Positions 1 through 8,378 of a DNA stretch of 46,918 nucleotides are shown in pieces (position 1 is the stretch's first letter; each line of letters begins with the position of its first letter). The translations under genes and the position numbers were made by a program. This DNA comes from Bacteroidota bacterium (lineage in GTDB: Bacteria; Bacteroidota; Ignavibacteria; Kapaibacteriales; NICIL-2). Location of the stretch: positions 1-46,918 of the forward strand of contig JAIBAE010000029.1 of NCBI GenBank assembly GCA_019695345.1. The letters are read 5' to 3'. The notes under the pieces are model-generated. The model saw nothing but the letters and a program-made list of their open reading frames with translations. It searched no databases and was not told the DNA's origin.

Positions 1-192
1 GCTAAATACATTCATGGTAATTTTGGACGCGGAACGTTTACATGGTACGGCGGTCACGACCCTGAAGATTACCAACACGCCGTTGGCGACCCACCAACCG
101 ATTTAGCATTACATAAAGATTCTCCCGGTTACCGCCTGATATTAAACAACGTTCTGTTTCCGGCAGCCCACAAGAAAAAACAAAAGACATAA
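1..192 (+). CDS. C-terminal 63 residues of an exported Bacteroidota protein (partial)
   Basis: An open frame runs from the first base of the window to TAA at 190-192, so only the C-terminus is present. It contains GGHDPEDYQ-type and VGDPPTDL segments followed by SPGYRLILNNVLFPAA and a lysine-rich end. From memory, this tail is typical of a Bacteroidota family often catalogued, probably misleadingly, as 'asparagine synthetase B'. The resemblance is recalled and not searched, and no catalytic motif can be judged from this fragment. The gene ends 4 nt before a strong hairpin that separates it from the convergent gene at 247-762. The coding assignment is firm and the family name is tentative. Confidence 0.6.
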   Translation, partial: AKYIHGNFGRGTFTWYGGHDPEDYQHAVGDPPTDLALHKDSPGYRLILNNVLFPAAHKKKQKT

Positions 193-195
193 AAA

Positions 196-221
196 AAGGC
201 GACTCAAGTTTGAGTCGCCTT
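196..221. terminator. Bidirectional intrinsic terminator between convergent genes
   Basis: An 11-bp perfect stem (AAGGCGACTCA / TGAGTCGCCTT) with a 4-nt AGTT loop is preceded by an A-run and followed by T-rich sequence. It can therefore terminate the upstream plus-strand gene and the minus-strand gene ending at 247. Confidence 0.85.
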
Positions 222-246
222 TACTTTTTCAATCAATTACTAAGTA

Positions 247-762
247 TCAAGAACCGCCAAGCGCCTTCTTTAGTTTATCCATCATTCGAACATCAAGCAT
301 GCCATTAGAACTCCAGAAATGAACCTGATGAGTAATATAATCTTCTCTACCGCTAAGTTCAACGGTTAACACAACCTGTACTGTTTTATCGGGCATATCT
401 TTAATACTAAAATTATATTGAATCCGCCCTGAAACCCAAACTCCACCGCGTATCATCGGAACCTTTCCATATTTCATCATCACTTCTCGGGTTGAGTCCT
501 CGCCTGATACCAATAAACATGTTTCAGAGCGGAGGTTACCTTTGTATGTTTCTGTTTTTTCATCAAAATTTTGTTTTTCACTTTCAATAGCACAATTCTC
601 TTCAGTAATTAATCGCTTAATCGTTTTCCAAACAGTTGGGAACGGTTTGTTAAACTTTTCGCGAAGAATCATGGTGGTATCCGGCGTATAGTCAAACTGC
701 GCAAATGCAGAAATCGAACAAAATGCCATCAACATAATAACAGATTGCAGTAAACGATTCAT
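247..762 (-). CDS. Hypothetical exported protein (171 aa)
   Basis: The start at 762 gives an N-terminal signal peptide, with a hydrophobic stretch at about residues 5-20 ending AFAQ, consistent with type I signal peptidase cleavage. The mature part is soluble, mixed alpha/beta, with no transmembrane segment. A conserved-looking block reads EKFNKPFPTVWKTIKRLITE, and Cys residues fall near 57 and 82. The family is not recognised. The protein is probably periplasmic. It lies alone between the terminator at 196-221 and repeat element A1, and a TATTTTTG promoter-like box lies about 50 nt upstream of its start. Confidence 0.75.
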   Translation of the reverse strand: MNRLLQSVIMLMAFCSISAFAQFDYTPDTTMILREKFNKPFPTVWKTIKRLITEENCAIESEKQNFDEKTETYKGNLRSETCLLVSGEDSTREVMMKYGKVPMIRGGVWVSGRIQYNFSIKDMPDKTVQVVLTVELSGREDYITHQVHFWSSNGMLDVRMMDKLKKALGGS

Positions 763-813
763 AAATTCCTCTGTAAATGGTAATTACTTGTTTTTTGTTT
801 TTCTGTGACTCAG

Positions 814-821
814 CAAAAATA
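814..821 (-). promoter_or_regulatory. Bacteroidota-type -7 box for the 247-762 gene
   Basis: TATTTTTG on the minus strand matches the TAnnTTTG -7 consensus, about 50 nt upstream of the ATG at 762. No well-spaced TTTG -33 element is visible, so support is partial. Confidence 0.35.
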
Positions 822-850
822 AAAATTGGATACAAGTAACTACTAAAACT

Positions 851-917
851 TTTTGCTAACGCATTACGGCACCGAGCCATATATATAAAACGGCTGTTAT
901 AACTGCCGGAAAGAACC
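851..917 (+). repeat. Structured repeat family A, copy A1
   Basis: Starts TTTTGCTAACGC (conserved TTGCTATCGC box), then ACGGCACCGAG, a variable loop, and ends TGCCGGAAAGAA. The stem is CGGCA (867-871) with TGCCG (904-908). It lies between the start of the 762 gene and the stop of the methyltransferase, in the opposite orientation to both. Confidence 0.8.
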
Positions 918-928
918 AACGCATATTT

Positions 929-1900
929 TTACAACGAATTTCGTTCAAAGAAAATACCGTTCTCGTAACCTTGAATTGTTTTATCATGCTCAGCCGAGGC
1001 TAAACGTTTCAGAGCATATAAACAATACTCTTCATCCATTTCAACACCTAAAAATGTACGGTGCAGCTTCTTGGCTGTCACTGCGGTTGTTCCCGAGCCA
1101 AGGAATGGGTCTAAAACTACATCCCCCGGATTGCTACTGGCAAGAATCAACTTTGCCAATAACTTTTCGGGTTTTTGGGTTGGGTGGTTCGTGTTTTCGG
1201 GCATAGACCAAAATGGTATCGTAATATCCGTCCAGAGATTTGATGGAAACGTCATTCTGTATTTTCCATCTTCCTCGTGTTTCCAATCTTTTGGTTCGCC
1301 GGTATGGTGGCGGTAAGATGCCAAGACTTTCTTCCTAACTTTCACGGCATCCACATTAAACGTATAGTGTTCACCCATTGTACAAAACCAAATATCTTCC
1401 GAACAGTTCTTCCAATTGGTATATGCACCTCTGCCTTTATCGCGCTCGAAGGTAATGCGGTTACGGACGGTGGTATATTTTTCCAAAATATCAAACACAG
1501 CGGTTGAAGTATGCCAATCGGCACACACATAGATACTTGCTGTTTCTTTAAGTGCAGGTAATACCTTAACAAACCACGACTCAAACCACGAAGCATATTT
1601 ATCGTGTGTTGATTTTGTAAACGTGCTTCCGTTAAACTTCTTCGTCATGTTATACGGCGGGTCTAAAATCAGCAAATCAACAAAATGAAGTGGTAGCAAA
1701 TCGCAAACGTCGTTCATGTTACCATGAATAACCCGGTTATACAACTGCTCCGGATGCAACACCGGATGTTGAAGTGTAAAGATTTGTTGTTGTAGATGTG
1801 CCCTTTCCTGCTGTAATAACGAGAGCGTTCTGTTATTCCGCGCAGGTTGTTTTACGGCAGAAGTATGCACCCCCGCTGCCGATTTGCTTTTATCAAGCAT
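929..1900 (-). CDS. Site-specific DNA methyltransferase, beta-class N6-adenine/N4-cytosine type (orphan)
   Basis: The 323-aa protein should transfer a methyl group from S-adenosylmethionine to an exocyclic amino group of DNA. The catalytic motif DPPY lies at residues 80-83. The SAM-binding motif DPFLGSGTT lies near the C-terminus (264-272), followed by FLGVEMDEEYC, and NHPTQKP (239-244) precedes it. The order DPPY before FxGxG defines the beta class. Residues 1-45 are Gln-rich and probably helical. No restriction endonuclease or specificity subunit lies next to it, so it is either a solitary regulatory/protective methylase or the remnant of a restriction-modification system. The recognition sequence cannot be read from the protein. 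Start at 1900 is the furthest plausible ATG. Confidence 0.92.
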   Translation of the reverse strand: MLDKSKSAAGVHTSAVKQPARNNRTLSLLQQERAHLQQQIFTLQHPVLHPEQLYNRVIHGNMNDVCDLLPLHFVDLLILDPPYNMTKKFNGSTFTKSTHDKYASWFESWFVKVLPALKETASIYVCADWHTSTAVFDILEKYTTVRNRITFERDKGRGAYTNWKNCSEDIWFCTMGEHYTFNVDAVKVRKKVLASYRHHTGEPKDWKHEEDGKYRMTFPSNLWTDITIPFWSMPENTNHPTQKPEKLLAKLILASSNPGDVVLDPFLGSGTTAVTAKKLHRTFLGVEMDEEYCLYALKRLASAEHDKTIQGYENGIFFERNSL

Positions 1901-1972
1901 AAACTTCCCCCGAAGTTATTCTTTATACTGCACGTGCAAGATATGGTTTTTCCAACACTTTAAAGAATGTTT

Positions 1973-2036
1973 TTTGCTTTCGCCTGACCGCGCCAGATGT
2001 TCAGCAAGCAATAACCTCAACATGCGGATAGAGAAC
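1973..2036 (+). repeat. Structured repeat family A, copy A11 (within the 1901-2220 gap)
   Basis: Reads TTTTTGCTTTCGCCTGACCGCGCC, a variable loop, then ATGCGGATAGAGAAC. The stem is CCGCG (1988-1992) with TGCGG (2023-2027), including one G-T pair. It is followed 25 nt later by family B copy B1. These two elements fill most of the 320-bp gap between the divergent methyltransferase and ABC genes. No clear promoter box was found in the remainder. Confidence 0.7.
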
Positions 2037-2060
2037 AAATCATCTTACATCCAAAACTTT

Positions 2061-2130
2061 CTTGCGAAGCTGTAATGGTTTTTCCCGACCGTGTTGCGGC
2101 GCTGAAGAGTTGCTACGGCAGTGGCGGGGC
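2061..2130 (+). repeat. Structured repeat family B, copy B1
   Basis: Matches the family B pattern: CTTGCGAAGCTGTA, then TTCCCGACCGTGTTGCGGCGCTG, then TTGCTACGGCAGTGGCGGGG. A short stem CCG...CGG encloses the GTGTTG loop. It lies 90 nt upstream of the ABC transporter start, an exception to the usual 3'-flank position of this family. Confidence 0.8.
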
Positions 2131-2220
2131 ACCCTATATTTTATATCCTGTTTGTGTAGCACCCAACTTCGTGTTATTTTGAACATGTTGGTTATACGTT
2201 GAATTCATTTCGGGAATCTG

Positions 2221-4005
2221 ATGAGTGTTTTACTTGATGTTCGTAACCTTGTAACTGAGTTTCGTTCGGAGAATTATAGTATCCGTGCGGCTAATAATAT
2301 TTCGTTCCATGTGGACCGAGGTAAAACACTGGGTATTGTAGGTGAATCGGGTTCCGGGAAATCAGTAACGTCGCTTTCGGTGATGCGGTTAATCCCTAAC
2401 CCACCGGGAAAAATTACGAACGGTGAAATTCTCTTTTCTGAAAAAGACGGTTCTCAGATTGACCTGCTTAAAATTAGTGAAGATGAAATGCGCGGGTATC
2501 GCGGTAACCGCATTGCAATGATTTTCCAAGAACCGATGACCTCGTTAAATCCGGTGTTCCGTTGCGGCGACCAGATTATAGAGGCAATACAACTTCACCA
2601 GAATTGCTCGTACGATGAAGCTCGCGAACGTACATTACAGCTATTGCGTGAGGTACAACTTCCCCGCCCCGAAACAATGATAGATCAATATCCGCATCAG
2701 CTTTCCGGCGGACAAAAGCAACGGGTAATGATTGCAATGGCAATGAGTTGTTCACCGGACTTATTAATTGCCGATGAACCAACCACCGCATTAGATGTTA
2801 CTGTACAAGCTACCATTTTAGAACTCATGCGCGATTTACAACGTCAACGCGAAATGAGCATGATGTTTATTACGCATGACCTTGGAGTTATTGCCGAAAT
2901 TGCTGACGAAGTAATTGTAATGTACAAAGGCAATATTGTTGAGCAAGGAAGCGTGCTCCAAATATTTGAAGACCCTCAACATCCGTACACTAAAGGCTTA
3001 CTTGCTTGCCGTCCGCGGTTAGATAAGAAGCTTCGCATACTACCTACCGTACGTGATTTTATGGAAGAAACTGCCGACGGTACAATTACCGAAAAAGCAC
3101 ACATCACCGTTACCGAGAAAATTGATGAGGTTGCGTTTTCGGCTGATGATATTCACAAACGTTTGCAAGAATTAGATAAGCGTAAGCCATTGTTACGAGT
3201 AGAAAACTTGCAGGTTCACTTCCCTATTCGTACCGGGTTGTTTAGCCGCACCACTGGTTGGGTTAAAGCTGTGGATGATATTTCGTTTGATGTAAAACCC
3301 GGTGAAACACTTGGTCTGGTTGGCGAAAGTGGTTGCGGTAAAACCACAACAGGCAGAGCTATCTTACGTTTGATTGAACCAACCGGAGGCAATGTGATGT
3401 TTGATGGCAGAGATGTGCGAACCATGGATCATAAGTCATTAACAGCATTACGAAAGGATTTCCAAATCATTTTCCAAGACCCATATTCATCGCTGAACCC
3501 ACGGTTATCGGTTGGTAGTGCAATTATGGAAGTATTACGTGTTCACAATTTATATGAGAACGACAAGCAGCGTAAAGACCACGTGATGTACTTGCTGGAT
3601 AAAGTAGATTTGTTACCACGCCACTTTAACAATTACCCGCATGAATTCAGCGGAGGCCAACGTCAGCGGATTTGTGTTGCACGTGCCTTGGCGTTAAAAC
3701 CCAAGTTCCTGATATGCGATGAATCTGTTTCTGCATTGGATGTATCAGTTCAAGCACAAGTGTTAAACATGCTTGTAAGTTTACGCGAAGAATTTAATCT
3801 CACGTACATATTTATATCGCACGATTTAAGTGTGGTGAAGTTTATCAGTGATAGAATTGCAGTTATGAACGCAGGCAAAATAGTAGAACTTGATGCGGCA
3901 AATGAAATATACGAACAGCCCAAAGAGGAATACACTAAACGCTTAATTCACGCTATCCCAACAGGAACTATAGAGGTGATTAAGAACAGAGGTAAAGCGG
4001 CGTAA
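2221..4005 (+). CDS. Fused two-ATPase ABC protein, dipeptide/oligopeptide (DppD-DppF) type
   Basis: This 594-aa cytoplasmic protein carries two complete ABC ATPase domains and would energise import of peptides or similar solutes through a two-permease complex. Domain 1: Walker A GESGSGKS (41-48), Q-loop near 103, signature LSGGQ (161-165), Walker B LLIADEP (181-187), H-loop His219. Domain 2: Walker A GESGCGKT (368-375), signature FSGGQ (476-480), Walker B FLICDES (496-502). The C-terminal extension of each domain (for example HPYTKGLL near 255-261) is typical of the oligopeptide family. A single-chain fusion of this kind is known in GsiA/YejF-like proteins. No permease or binding-protein gene is adjacent, so the partners must be encoded elsewhere. 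The stop codon abuts the relic toxin gene at 4006. Confidence 0.93.
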   Translation: MSVLLDVRNLVTEFRSENYSIRAANNISFHVDRGKTLGIVGESGSGKSVTSLSVMRLIPNPPGKITNGEILFSEKDGSQIDLLKISEDEMRGYRGNRIAMIFQEPMTSLNPVFRCGDQIIEAIQLHQNCSYDEARERTLQLLREVQLPRPETMIDQYPHQLSGGQKQRVMIAMAMSCSPDLLIADEPTTALDVTVQATILELMRDLQRQREMSMMFITHDLGVIAEIADEVIVMYKGNIVEQGSVLQIFEDPQHPYTKGLLACRPRLDKKLRILPTVRDFMEETADGTITEKAHITVTEKIDEVAFSADDIHKRLQELDKRKPLLRVENLQVHFPIRTGLFSRTTGWVKAVDDISFDVKPGETLGLVGESGCGKTTTGRAILRLIEPTGGNVMFDGRDVRTMDHKSLTALRKDFQIIFQDPYSSLNPRLSVGSAIMEVLRVHNLYENDKQRKDHVMYLLDKVDLLPRHFNNYPHEFSGGQRQRICVARALALKPKFLICDESVSALDVSVQAQVLNMLVSLREEFNLTYIFISHDLSVVKFISDRIAVMNAGKIVELDAANEIYEQPKEEYTKRLIHAIPTGTIEVIKNRGKAA

Positions 4006-4119
4006 CTACACTGTTAAACTGTAGCTCACTATTGAATATTCCCACGCTTGTACAGTTTGAACAATATCAGTATTTGCCTTATAGATTTCAATAATAATAT
4101 TGCTATCGCAAAGTATCAT
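4006..4119 (-). pseudogene. Truncated VapC-like PIN-domain toxin relic
   Basis: A 37-codon minus-strand frame begins MILCDSNIIIEIYKANTDIV, the hallmark start of PIN-domain toxins: a hydrophobic strand with the first metal-binding Asp at residue 5, then IxIEIYK. It ends in TAG immediately after the stop of the ABC gene. An intact PIN toxin has roughly 120-140 residues, so the remaining acidic active-site residues are missing. Its ATG overlaps the stop of the upstream antitoxin relic as ATGA, the standard coupling of vapBC operons. Nuclease function must be lost. The identification is by motif only. Confidence 0.7.
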
Positions 4120-4328
4120 TTACTTCTATCACAAGCTTGGCGGCGTAATTCAGTAGCGTCAATAGGATTATCTTTTCACAATCCTACAGAAAGCGAACTC
4201 TCACTTATCTTTTTTGCAACCGGTTGTTGGGGTTTCAATTCTGCATCTAAATCCCATGATTTCAAAAAATATAGCAAAGCGTCCATTTTGGATTGCTCAA
4301 TATCTTTTATTAACAATAAGTGTTTCAT
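4116..4328 (-). pseudogene. VapB-like antitoxin relic with an in-frame nonsense codon
   Basis: The minus-strand frame encodes 50 residues starting MKHLLLIKDIEQSKMDALLY, then TGA, then 19 more in-frame codons (KDNPIDATELRRQACDRSK) to the TGA that overlaps the toxin start. Related antitoxins, as I remember them, carry GLW-KD...ID...LR..AW.R at this place. The TGA therefore sits where a Trp codon (TGG) is expected, and the later TGT (Cys) also falls at a usual Trp. This fits a G-to-A nonsense mutation in a former antitoxin. The 180 nt beyond its start (4329-4509) show nothing recognisable. Confidence 0.68.
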
Positions 4329-4509
4329 AAATGATTTATAAGGGAATTTCTGTGAGTTAATGTTTGCTGATTGTTGTATTTGCTATATTAATATAGGCAA
4401 AATCTATTTCAATAGATTAAATCTGTGTGATGCATGAAATTCATAAACACGTTGCTAAGTTGTTGCTATAATTCTACTGTTATCTAAACTAAATCACTAT
4501 TGTAGAACA

Positions 4510-5226
4510 CTATTTTGGCTTAATAAAACGTGTAAATGCATTCAAAGAATAATCACATTTATAAAATCTTCTAAATCCAAATGAATCTTCGTCTCTAATC
4601 TCACAATATTGTTGAGTGTACGTTCTTATTCTTTTATTTGAAATATGTCCATCGTTAATAAACCGAGCAAAGACTAAAGGATTAGTTACAACACTAATCA
4701 AATAATTCCTATTAGTTAGCAACGTAGTATCAAGTATGTTGATAGTGCCAAGTTGTTTAATTACTAAACGAAATGCAGAATCACTTTTATGTACCTTAAA
4801 AACGAATACGGTATCAAGTTTTAACTTGTAGAATGTTGACTTCTCATCAATTTTTTTTCCATTGGGCTTAAACAGGCTTAACAAATTAAAATTATACGCC
4901 GATGTGTCTGACCAATAATCTTGAGATTGTATCTGAATCGTTATCGAATCTGAATAGTTCTCGCTAGTAGACATTGTATATGTTGGTGCAAAATGATAAC
5001 TCAGAGTATCAAACTGTAGAGTTAATCTTGAGTGATAAAGCTTAAATCTTCCGGTTCCAATTCCCGTTTCTCCACAGAAATTGTAATAGTACTTAAACGA
5101 GCTATCAGAATTAAACTCAAAAACTTCATGTCCCAAAAAGTAATTTTTCCAGTACAATCCATTCAATTGTGCAGTTACATTTATTGTAAAAAACAACAAG
5201 AGTACTATGTAGATTAGTTTTTTCAT
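4510..5226 (-). CDS. Hypothetical exported protein (238 aa)
   Basis: The N-terminus MKKLIYIVLLLFFTINVTAQ is a clear signal peptide with cleavage expected after VTA. The mature protein is rich in Ser, Tyr, Phe and Asp, resembling a small beta-rich secreted or outer-membrane-associated protein, with no transmembrane helices. The segment FEFNSDSSFKYYYNFCGETGIGTGRF looks like the lipocalin-type 'copying-background' modules seen in Bacteroidota exported proteins, but this is only an impression. The base composition is visibly more AT-rich than the neighbouring ABC and T9SS genes, as in the other lineage-specific genes of this window. Function unknown. Confidence 0.75.
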   Translation of the reverse strand: MKKLIYIVLLLFFTINVTAQLNGLYWKNYFLGHEVFEFNSDSSFKYYYNFCGETGIGTGRFKLYHSRLTLQFDTLSYHFAPTYTMSTSENYSDSITIQIQSQDYWSDTSAYNFNLLSLFKPNGKKIDEKSTFYKLKLDTVFVFKVHKSDSAFRLVIKQLGTINILDTTLLTNRNYLISVVTNPLVFARFINDGHISNKRIRTYTQQYCEIRDEDSFGFRRFYKCDYSLNAFTRFIKPK

Positions 5227-5262
5227 CTAGTACATAGATAGAATTACTAAACTAAAGTTACA

Positions 5263-5332
5263 CTTGCGCCGCGCAACGCTTGGCTCGCACCGGGTTGGCG
5301 CACTGAAGGATTGCTTCGGCAAATGCGGGAAA
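5263..5332 (+). repeat. Structured repeat family B, copy B2
   Basis: Reads CTTGCGCCGCGCAACGC, CTCGCACCGGGTTGGCGCACTGAAGGA, TTGCTTCGGCAAATGCGGGAAA. The small stem is CGC...GCG here instead of CCG...CGG. It ends 5 nt from the stop codon of the minus-strand T9SS gene, so on that gene's strand it forms the immediate 3' flank. Confidence 0.8.
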
Positions 5333-5337
5333 CCCTG

Positions 5338-7716
5338 TTACCGCTTAATAAGAACAGGCATAACTTTTTGTTCGGTTTCGGTGCGTATTTGCATGTAGTA
5401 CATACCTTCCGGCAGTGAATGTGCATCAACCAGAATTTGCTTACCTTCAAGCAACTTATTTTGCCCAATTGCGGTTCGTAGTGTTGTTAACACTGCATCG
5501 TTGCGGATGTTACCAAGAACATCGGTAAGTGTAATCTCGGACTGAGAACCTGTTGGAAATGCAACTACAAAAGCAATGGTGTTGTCGGCTGGGTTAGGCG
5601 AAGGCGGTGTTACGTACAAACCCGGTGTTGTAAGTGAAATTGTTACACCTTCCAAGAGCAAATTACACATCTCGCTACTTTTGTAATATTCCGGTTTGCC
5701 CGCACTCTGAACATAGATACGACGCTTACAATAGCCACCTATTATCATGGTATCGCGCTGAGTTTCCAATGCCGATGCTAAGTAACAAATTGCTATCGCA
5801 AGCCGCTCGCCGGGTTGCAGCGTTACCGGAAACTTTGCTTGCGGGACAGAAAACTCAACGTTTCTATTAAACGATGACTTTGATACGAGTAAAGGAATTG
5901 GTCCGCTATTACCAACAATAATGCTATCGCAAATCATCACTCCAGCTTTGGCAGAATCCATAACCAACGTTGTGAATTCGGGTAAGGTGAACATCTCTAA
6001 ATAATTTGGGTCAACTATTACTTCGGCAGTATCGGAGATTCCTGTGCAACCGTATTTATCTGTTACTTTAACAACAAACTTGCCCGGCGTTTTTACAATG
6101 TGATAATTACCGTTTGTGCCATCGTTCCATTCATACTTTGCAAACCCGGCAGTTGCATACAATACTACAGTATCGCCTTCACAAAACCGCAGCGGTGCAC
6201 TTCCAGTTATTTGCGGCACTATCTTCTTACCGCCGGTTACGTCAACTTGTACAGTTCCGGTACATCCATTTGTATCAATAACATCTAACGTATATGTACC
6301 TTCTGTTTTTACAATTATAGAATTTCCCGTAGTGCCATCAGACCATTTATAGGTTTTATATCCCGGTAGTGCATTTACAGTAATAGAATCCTGATAACAG
6401 AAATGGAATATCCCCGAACTTGATGTCAGTTCCAGCTTAGGGGGCGGGAATACTTTTATGTTTAATGAGTTCGATGACTTTGTGCAACGCCCGTCTTCCG
6501 ATACCATAACAAAGTACTCACCCGATTTATCTACCCTAATTGTTTTTGTTGTTTGTCCGTTACTCCACAGGTATGATTTGTAATCCTTGGTAACTGTTAA
6601 AGTGATTGTATCACCTTCGCACACATTAAGTTTATTGGCTGTGATTGTTGGCGGGTCGAAATCTTTTTTTGTTCGGTAAATACCATTACCACATACATAC
6701 CCAAGTGTATCATTTACAAACCAAAGGTCATCCCAATCATTTTCTTCGGGTAAACCGCAGTTGTATTTTTTCCATGTATTTCCGGCATCCGAGGTGCGCC
6801 ATATTTCACCATTCCAACCCGAAACCCAACCGGTTGTTGGGTTTAACATAAATGCGCCAAACATCGAACCACGTGTTACATAATACTTCCATGTATTACC
6901 TCCATCTGTGCTAAAGCGAGCGTCTCCTCGGTTATCGCCTTGTCCGTAACAATCTGTTCCCGATGTTGCTAACAAAAACGAATTACCTATGTTGTTTAAG
7001 TTTTCTTGCCAATACTGTGCGCCTGTGCTTTTATATACTTCCCAAGTTCTTCCTCCATCAACCGAGCGCCATATTCTACCGCTACCCGATGCATAACACA
7101 ATCCGTTTTCGGAATACATCTTTACGTGCGATAAACCCGAACTTGCAACATTGGCTGTAAACAAACTCCATGAATCGCCACCATCTTCAGTACGGAAAAA
7201 GGTTTGTAACTCACCACCACAACCTCCGCCAACCACCATCCCAACACGTTCATTCAAAAAATAATTTCCCCAAACTTGTGCTCGTTGTGTTACGCCATTT
7301 ATTCGAACAAGAGGTGTTATTTCTTCCCATGTTACCCCGCCATCACGCGAACGATAGATTCCTCCTGCATTACCATTACCACCATTTGTACCCGAACAAA
7401 ATCCCACAAGCGGATTTACAAAGTTTATACTTTCTAACTGTGGTGCATTGGGGATGGTAACTCCGCGCCACGTGGTACCGCCATCGGTTGTGCGAACTAT
7501 AACTCCATCTCCTGTTCTGTTTTGCAATCCACCTTCCGAACCACACGCCCATCCAATTCTTGGATTGCTTGGTAAGAACATCACATCTAAATAATACGAG
7601 CTGTTGTACACACCGGGCATGGTTAGGCGTTCCCACGTCCAGTTCGTCCATTGTTGGGCGCTCAACGTTGGTGTAATTATTAAACTTAAAAGCAAATACA
7701 GATTAAAATTTTTCAT
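5338..7716 (-). CDS. T9SS-secreted Asp-box (BNR/Ycf48-like) protein with three Ig-like repeats
   Basis: The 792-aa protein has a signal peptide at residues 1-19 (LLLSLIITPTLSA). Six Asp-box motifs follow in the N-terminal half (for example TTDGGTTWRG, SRDGGVTWEE, SVDGGRTWEV, STDGGNTWKY), the mark of a beta-propeller of the sortilin/Ycf48 type. Three related modules of about 80 residues follow, each with CEGDT/CYQDS, a YxWSDG/WNDG core and GxYxxxVxDxxGC, typical of Ig/PKD-like adhesin repeats. The C-terminus (PPSPNPADN ... GMYYMQIRTE ... VLIKR) is a type A T9SS sorting domain that directs export across the outer membrane and surface attachment. The substrate is unknown. Family B copy B2 begins directly after the stop. 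Confidence 0.88.
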   Translation of the reverse strand: MKNFNLYLLLSLIITPTLSAQQWTNWTWERLTMPGVYNSSYYLDVMFLPSNPRIGWACGSEGGLQNRTGDGVIVRTTDGGTTWRGVTIPNAPQLESINFVNPLVGFCSGTNGGNGNAGGIYRSRDGGVTWEEITPLVRINGVTQRAQVWGNYFLNERVGMVVGGGCGGELQTFFRTEDGGDSWSLFTANVASSGLSHVKMYSENGLCYASGSGRIWRSVDGGRTWEVYKSTGAQYWQENLNNIGNSFLLATSGTDCYGQGDNRGDARFSTDGGNTWKYYVTRGSMFGAFMLNPTTGWVSGWNGEIWRTSDAGNTWKKYNCGLPEENDWDDLWFVNDTLGYVCGNGIYRTKKDFDPPTITANKLNVCEGDTITLTVTKDYKSYLWSNGQTTKTIRVDKSGEYFVMVSEDGRCTKSSNSLNIKVFPPPKLELTSSSGIFHFCYQDSITVNALPGYKTYKWSDGTTGNSIIVKTEGTYTLDVIDTNGCTGTVQVDVTGGKKIVPQITGSAPLRFCEGDTVVLYATAGFAKYEWNDGTNGNYHIVKTPGKFVVKVTDKYGCTGISDTAEVIVDPNYLEMFTLPEFTTLVMDSAKAGVMICDSIIVGNSGPIPLLVSKSSFNRNVEFSVPQAKFPVTLQPGERLAIAICYLASALETQRDTMIIGGYCKRRIYVQSAGKPEYYKSSEMCNLLLEGVTISLTTPGLYVTPPSPNPADNTIAFVVAFPTGSQSEITLTDVLGNIRNDAVLTTLRTAIGQNKLLEGKQILVDAHSLPEGMYYMQIRTETEQKVMPVLIKR

Positions 7717-7795
7717 GTTGTTATACTATTCATTTACCCTGCGTGGTTGCACGACGAAAATACCATCTTCATATTAATTAATAGTGTAGTATTTG

Positions 7796-7857
7796 TTTGC
7801 TATCGCGCGACGGCACCGAACGGCAAACAAAACACTTCCATTTCTTTGCCGGAGAAA
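7796..7857 (+). repeat. Structured repeat family A, copy A2 (within the 7717-8378 gap)
   Basis: Reads TTTGCTATCGCGCGACGGCACCGA, a loop, then TTTGCCGGAGAAA. The stem is CGGCA (7811-7815) with TGCCG (7847-7851). The 660-bp gap in which it lies holds no convincing gene. It contains, in order, A2, a lone D-type terminal repeat, MITE-like C1, a small GACGCGA palindrome and A3. Confidence 0.8.
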
Positions 7858-7898
7858 TGGTCTACTATTGTAACTGCGTCTATCAGAAAATACTGTAC

Positions 7899-7922
7899 TT
7901 GCCGTCTGCTTTAGCTGACGGG
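7899..7922 (+). repeat. Solo terminal repeat of MITE family D
   Basis: TTGCCGTCTGCTTTAGCTGACGGG matches the terminal inverted repeat of the D elements at 34546-34664 and 43826-43956, but no second end lies nearby. It is probably a deletion remnant. Confidence 0.6.
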
Positions 7923-7971
7923 AACCAACAACCCAAAGAATTGGCTTTAGCATAACTAATACTAAAATGAT

Positions 7972-8162
7972 TTAAGAAACTGTTTAAGAATTATCCATGG
8001 AGTGTCATACCCGAGAAATCGGGTATCCATGTTACGTAAACGGAGACGTATGGATTCCCGATAAACGCTTAATTCAGCGTTTTCGGGAATGACAAACATC
8101 GTATTAAAAGTCAGAAACAAAATCCATATAACTTTCGATTTAAATCTTAAACAGTTTCTAAG
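7972..8162. mobile_element. MITE-like element C1
   Basis: The terminal inverted repeats are TTAAGAAACTGTTTAAGA (7972-7989) and its imperfect complement (8145-8162). Inside are two hairpins: CCCGAGAAATCGGG near 8010-8023 and a longer stem TCCCGATAAACGCTT/AAGCG...CGGGA near 8055-8090, each next to a TGTCAT/ATGACA box. A second copy with the same internal modules in inverse orientation is C2 at 32327-32507. There is no transposase, so it is non-autonomous. No target-site duplication was established. Confidence 0.6.
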
Positions 8163-8228
8163 ATTGTACAACTTCAAAGTTGCTAATTCCTTTTTGAATT
8201 TCTCATAAGTTTTCTCATTGCCTGTTAC

Positions 8229-8246
8229 GACGCGAGGCATCGCGTC
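8229..8246. repeat. Short palindrome GACGCGA-GGCA-TCGCGTC
   Basis: A perfect 7-bp inverted repeat with a 4-nt loop lies in the gap downstream of hpnE, between MITE C1 and A3. It resembles small interspersed palindromic units. There is no T-run, so it is not a standard terminator. Confidence 0.5.
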
Positions 8247-8308
8247 GCTACAAAAAAACGGAGCGTCAAAATTGATTACTTCTAAATCGTATCAGTATAA
8301 CATTGCCA

Positions 8309-8370
8309 TTCTCTCCCGCAAGCTGTTGGTGTAATTTGGTAAACGTGCGGTGCGGTCTTGCGATAGCAAA
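8309..8370 (-). repeat. Structured repeat family A, copy A3
   Basis: On the minus strand it reads TTTGCTATCGCAAGACCGCACCGCACG, a loop, then TTGCGGGAGAGAA. The stem is CCGCA with TGCGG (plus-strand 8316-8320 and 8351-8355). It starts about 9 nt after the stop of hpnE, on the same strand. Confidence 0.85.
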
Positions 8371-8378
8371 CAACACAA

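Noticed and set aside
4116-4328. In-frame TGA as selenocysteine or as a reassigned Trp codon
   Set aside because: TGA is used as a stop in other genes of the window, no SECIS-like hairpin follows, and the toxin is truncated, so a nonsense mutation is simpler.
4048-4341. Plus-strand open frame of 97 codons behind the ABC gene
   Set aside because: It lies opposite the VapBC-like relics, has no start signals and an implausible composition. The minus-strand reading explains the region better.
7962-8240. Minus-strand frame of 92 codons in the gap below hpnE
   Set aside because: It is composed largely of MITE C1; codon pattern and composition do not support a gene.
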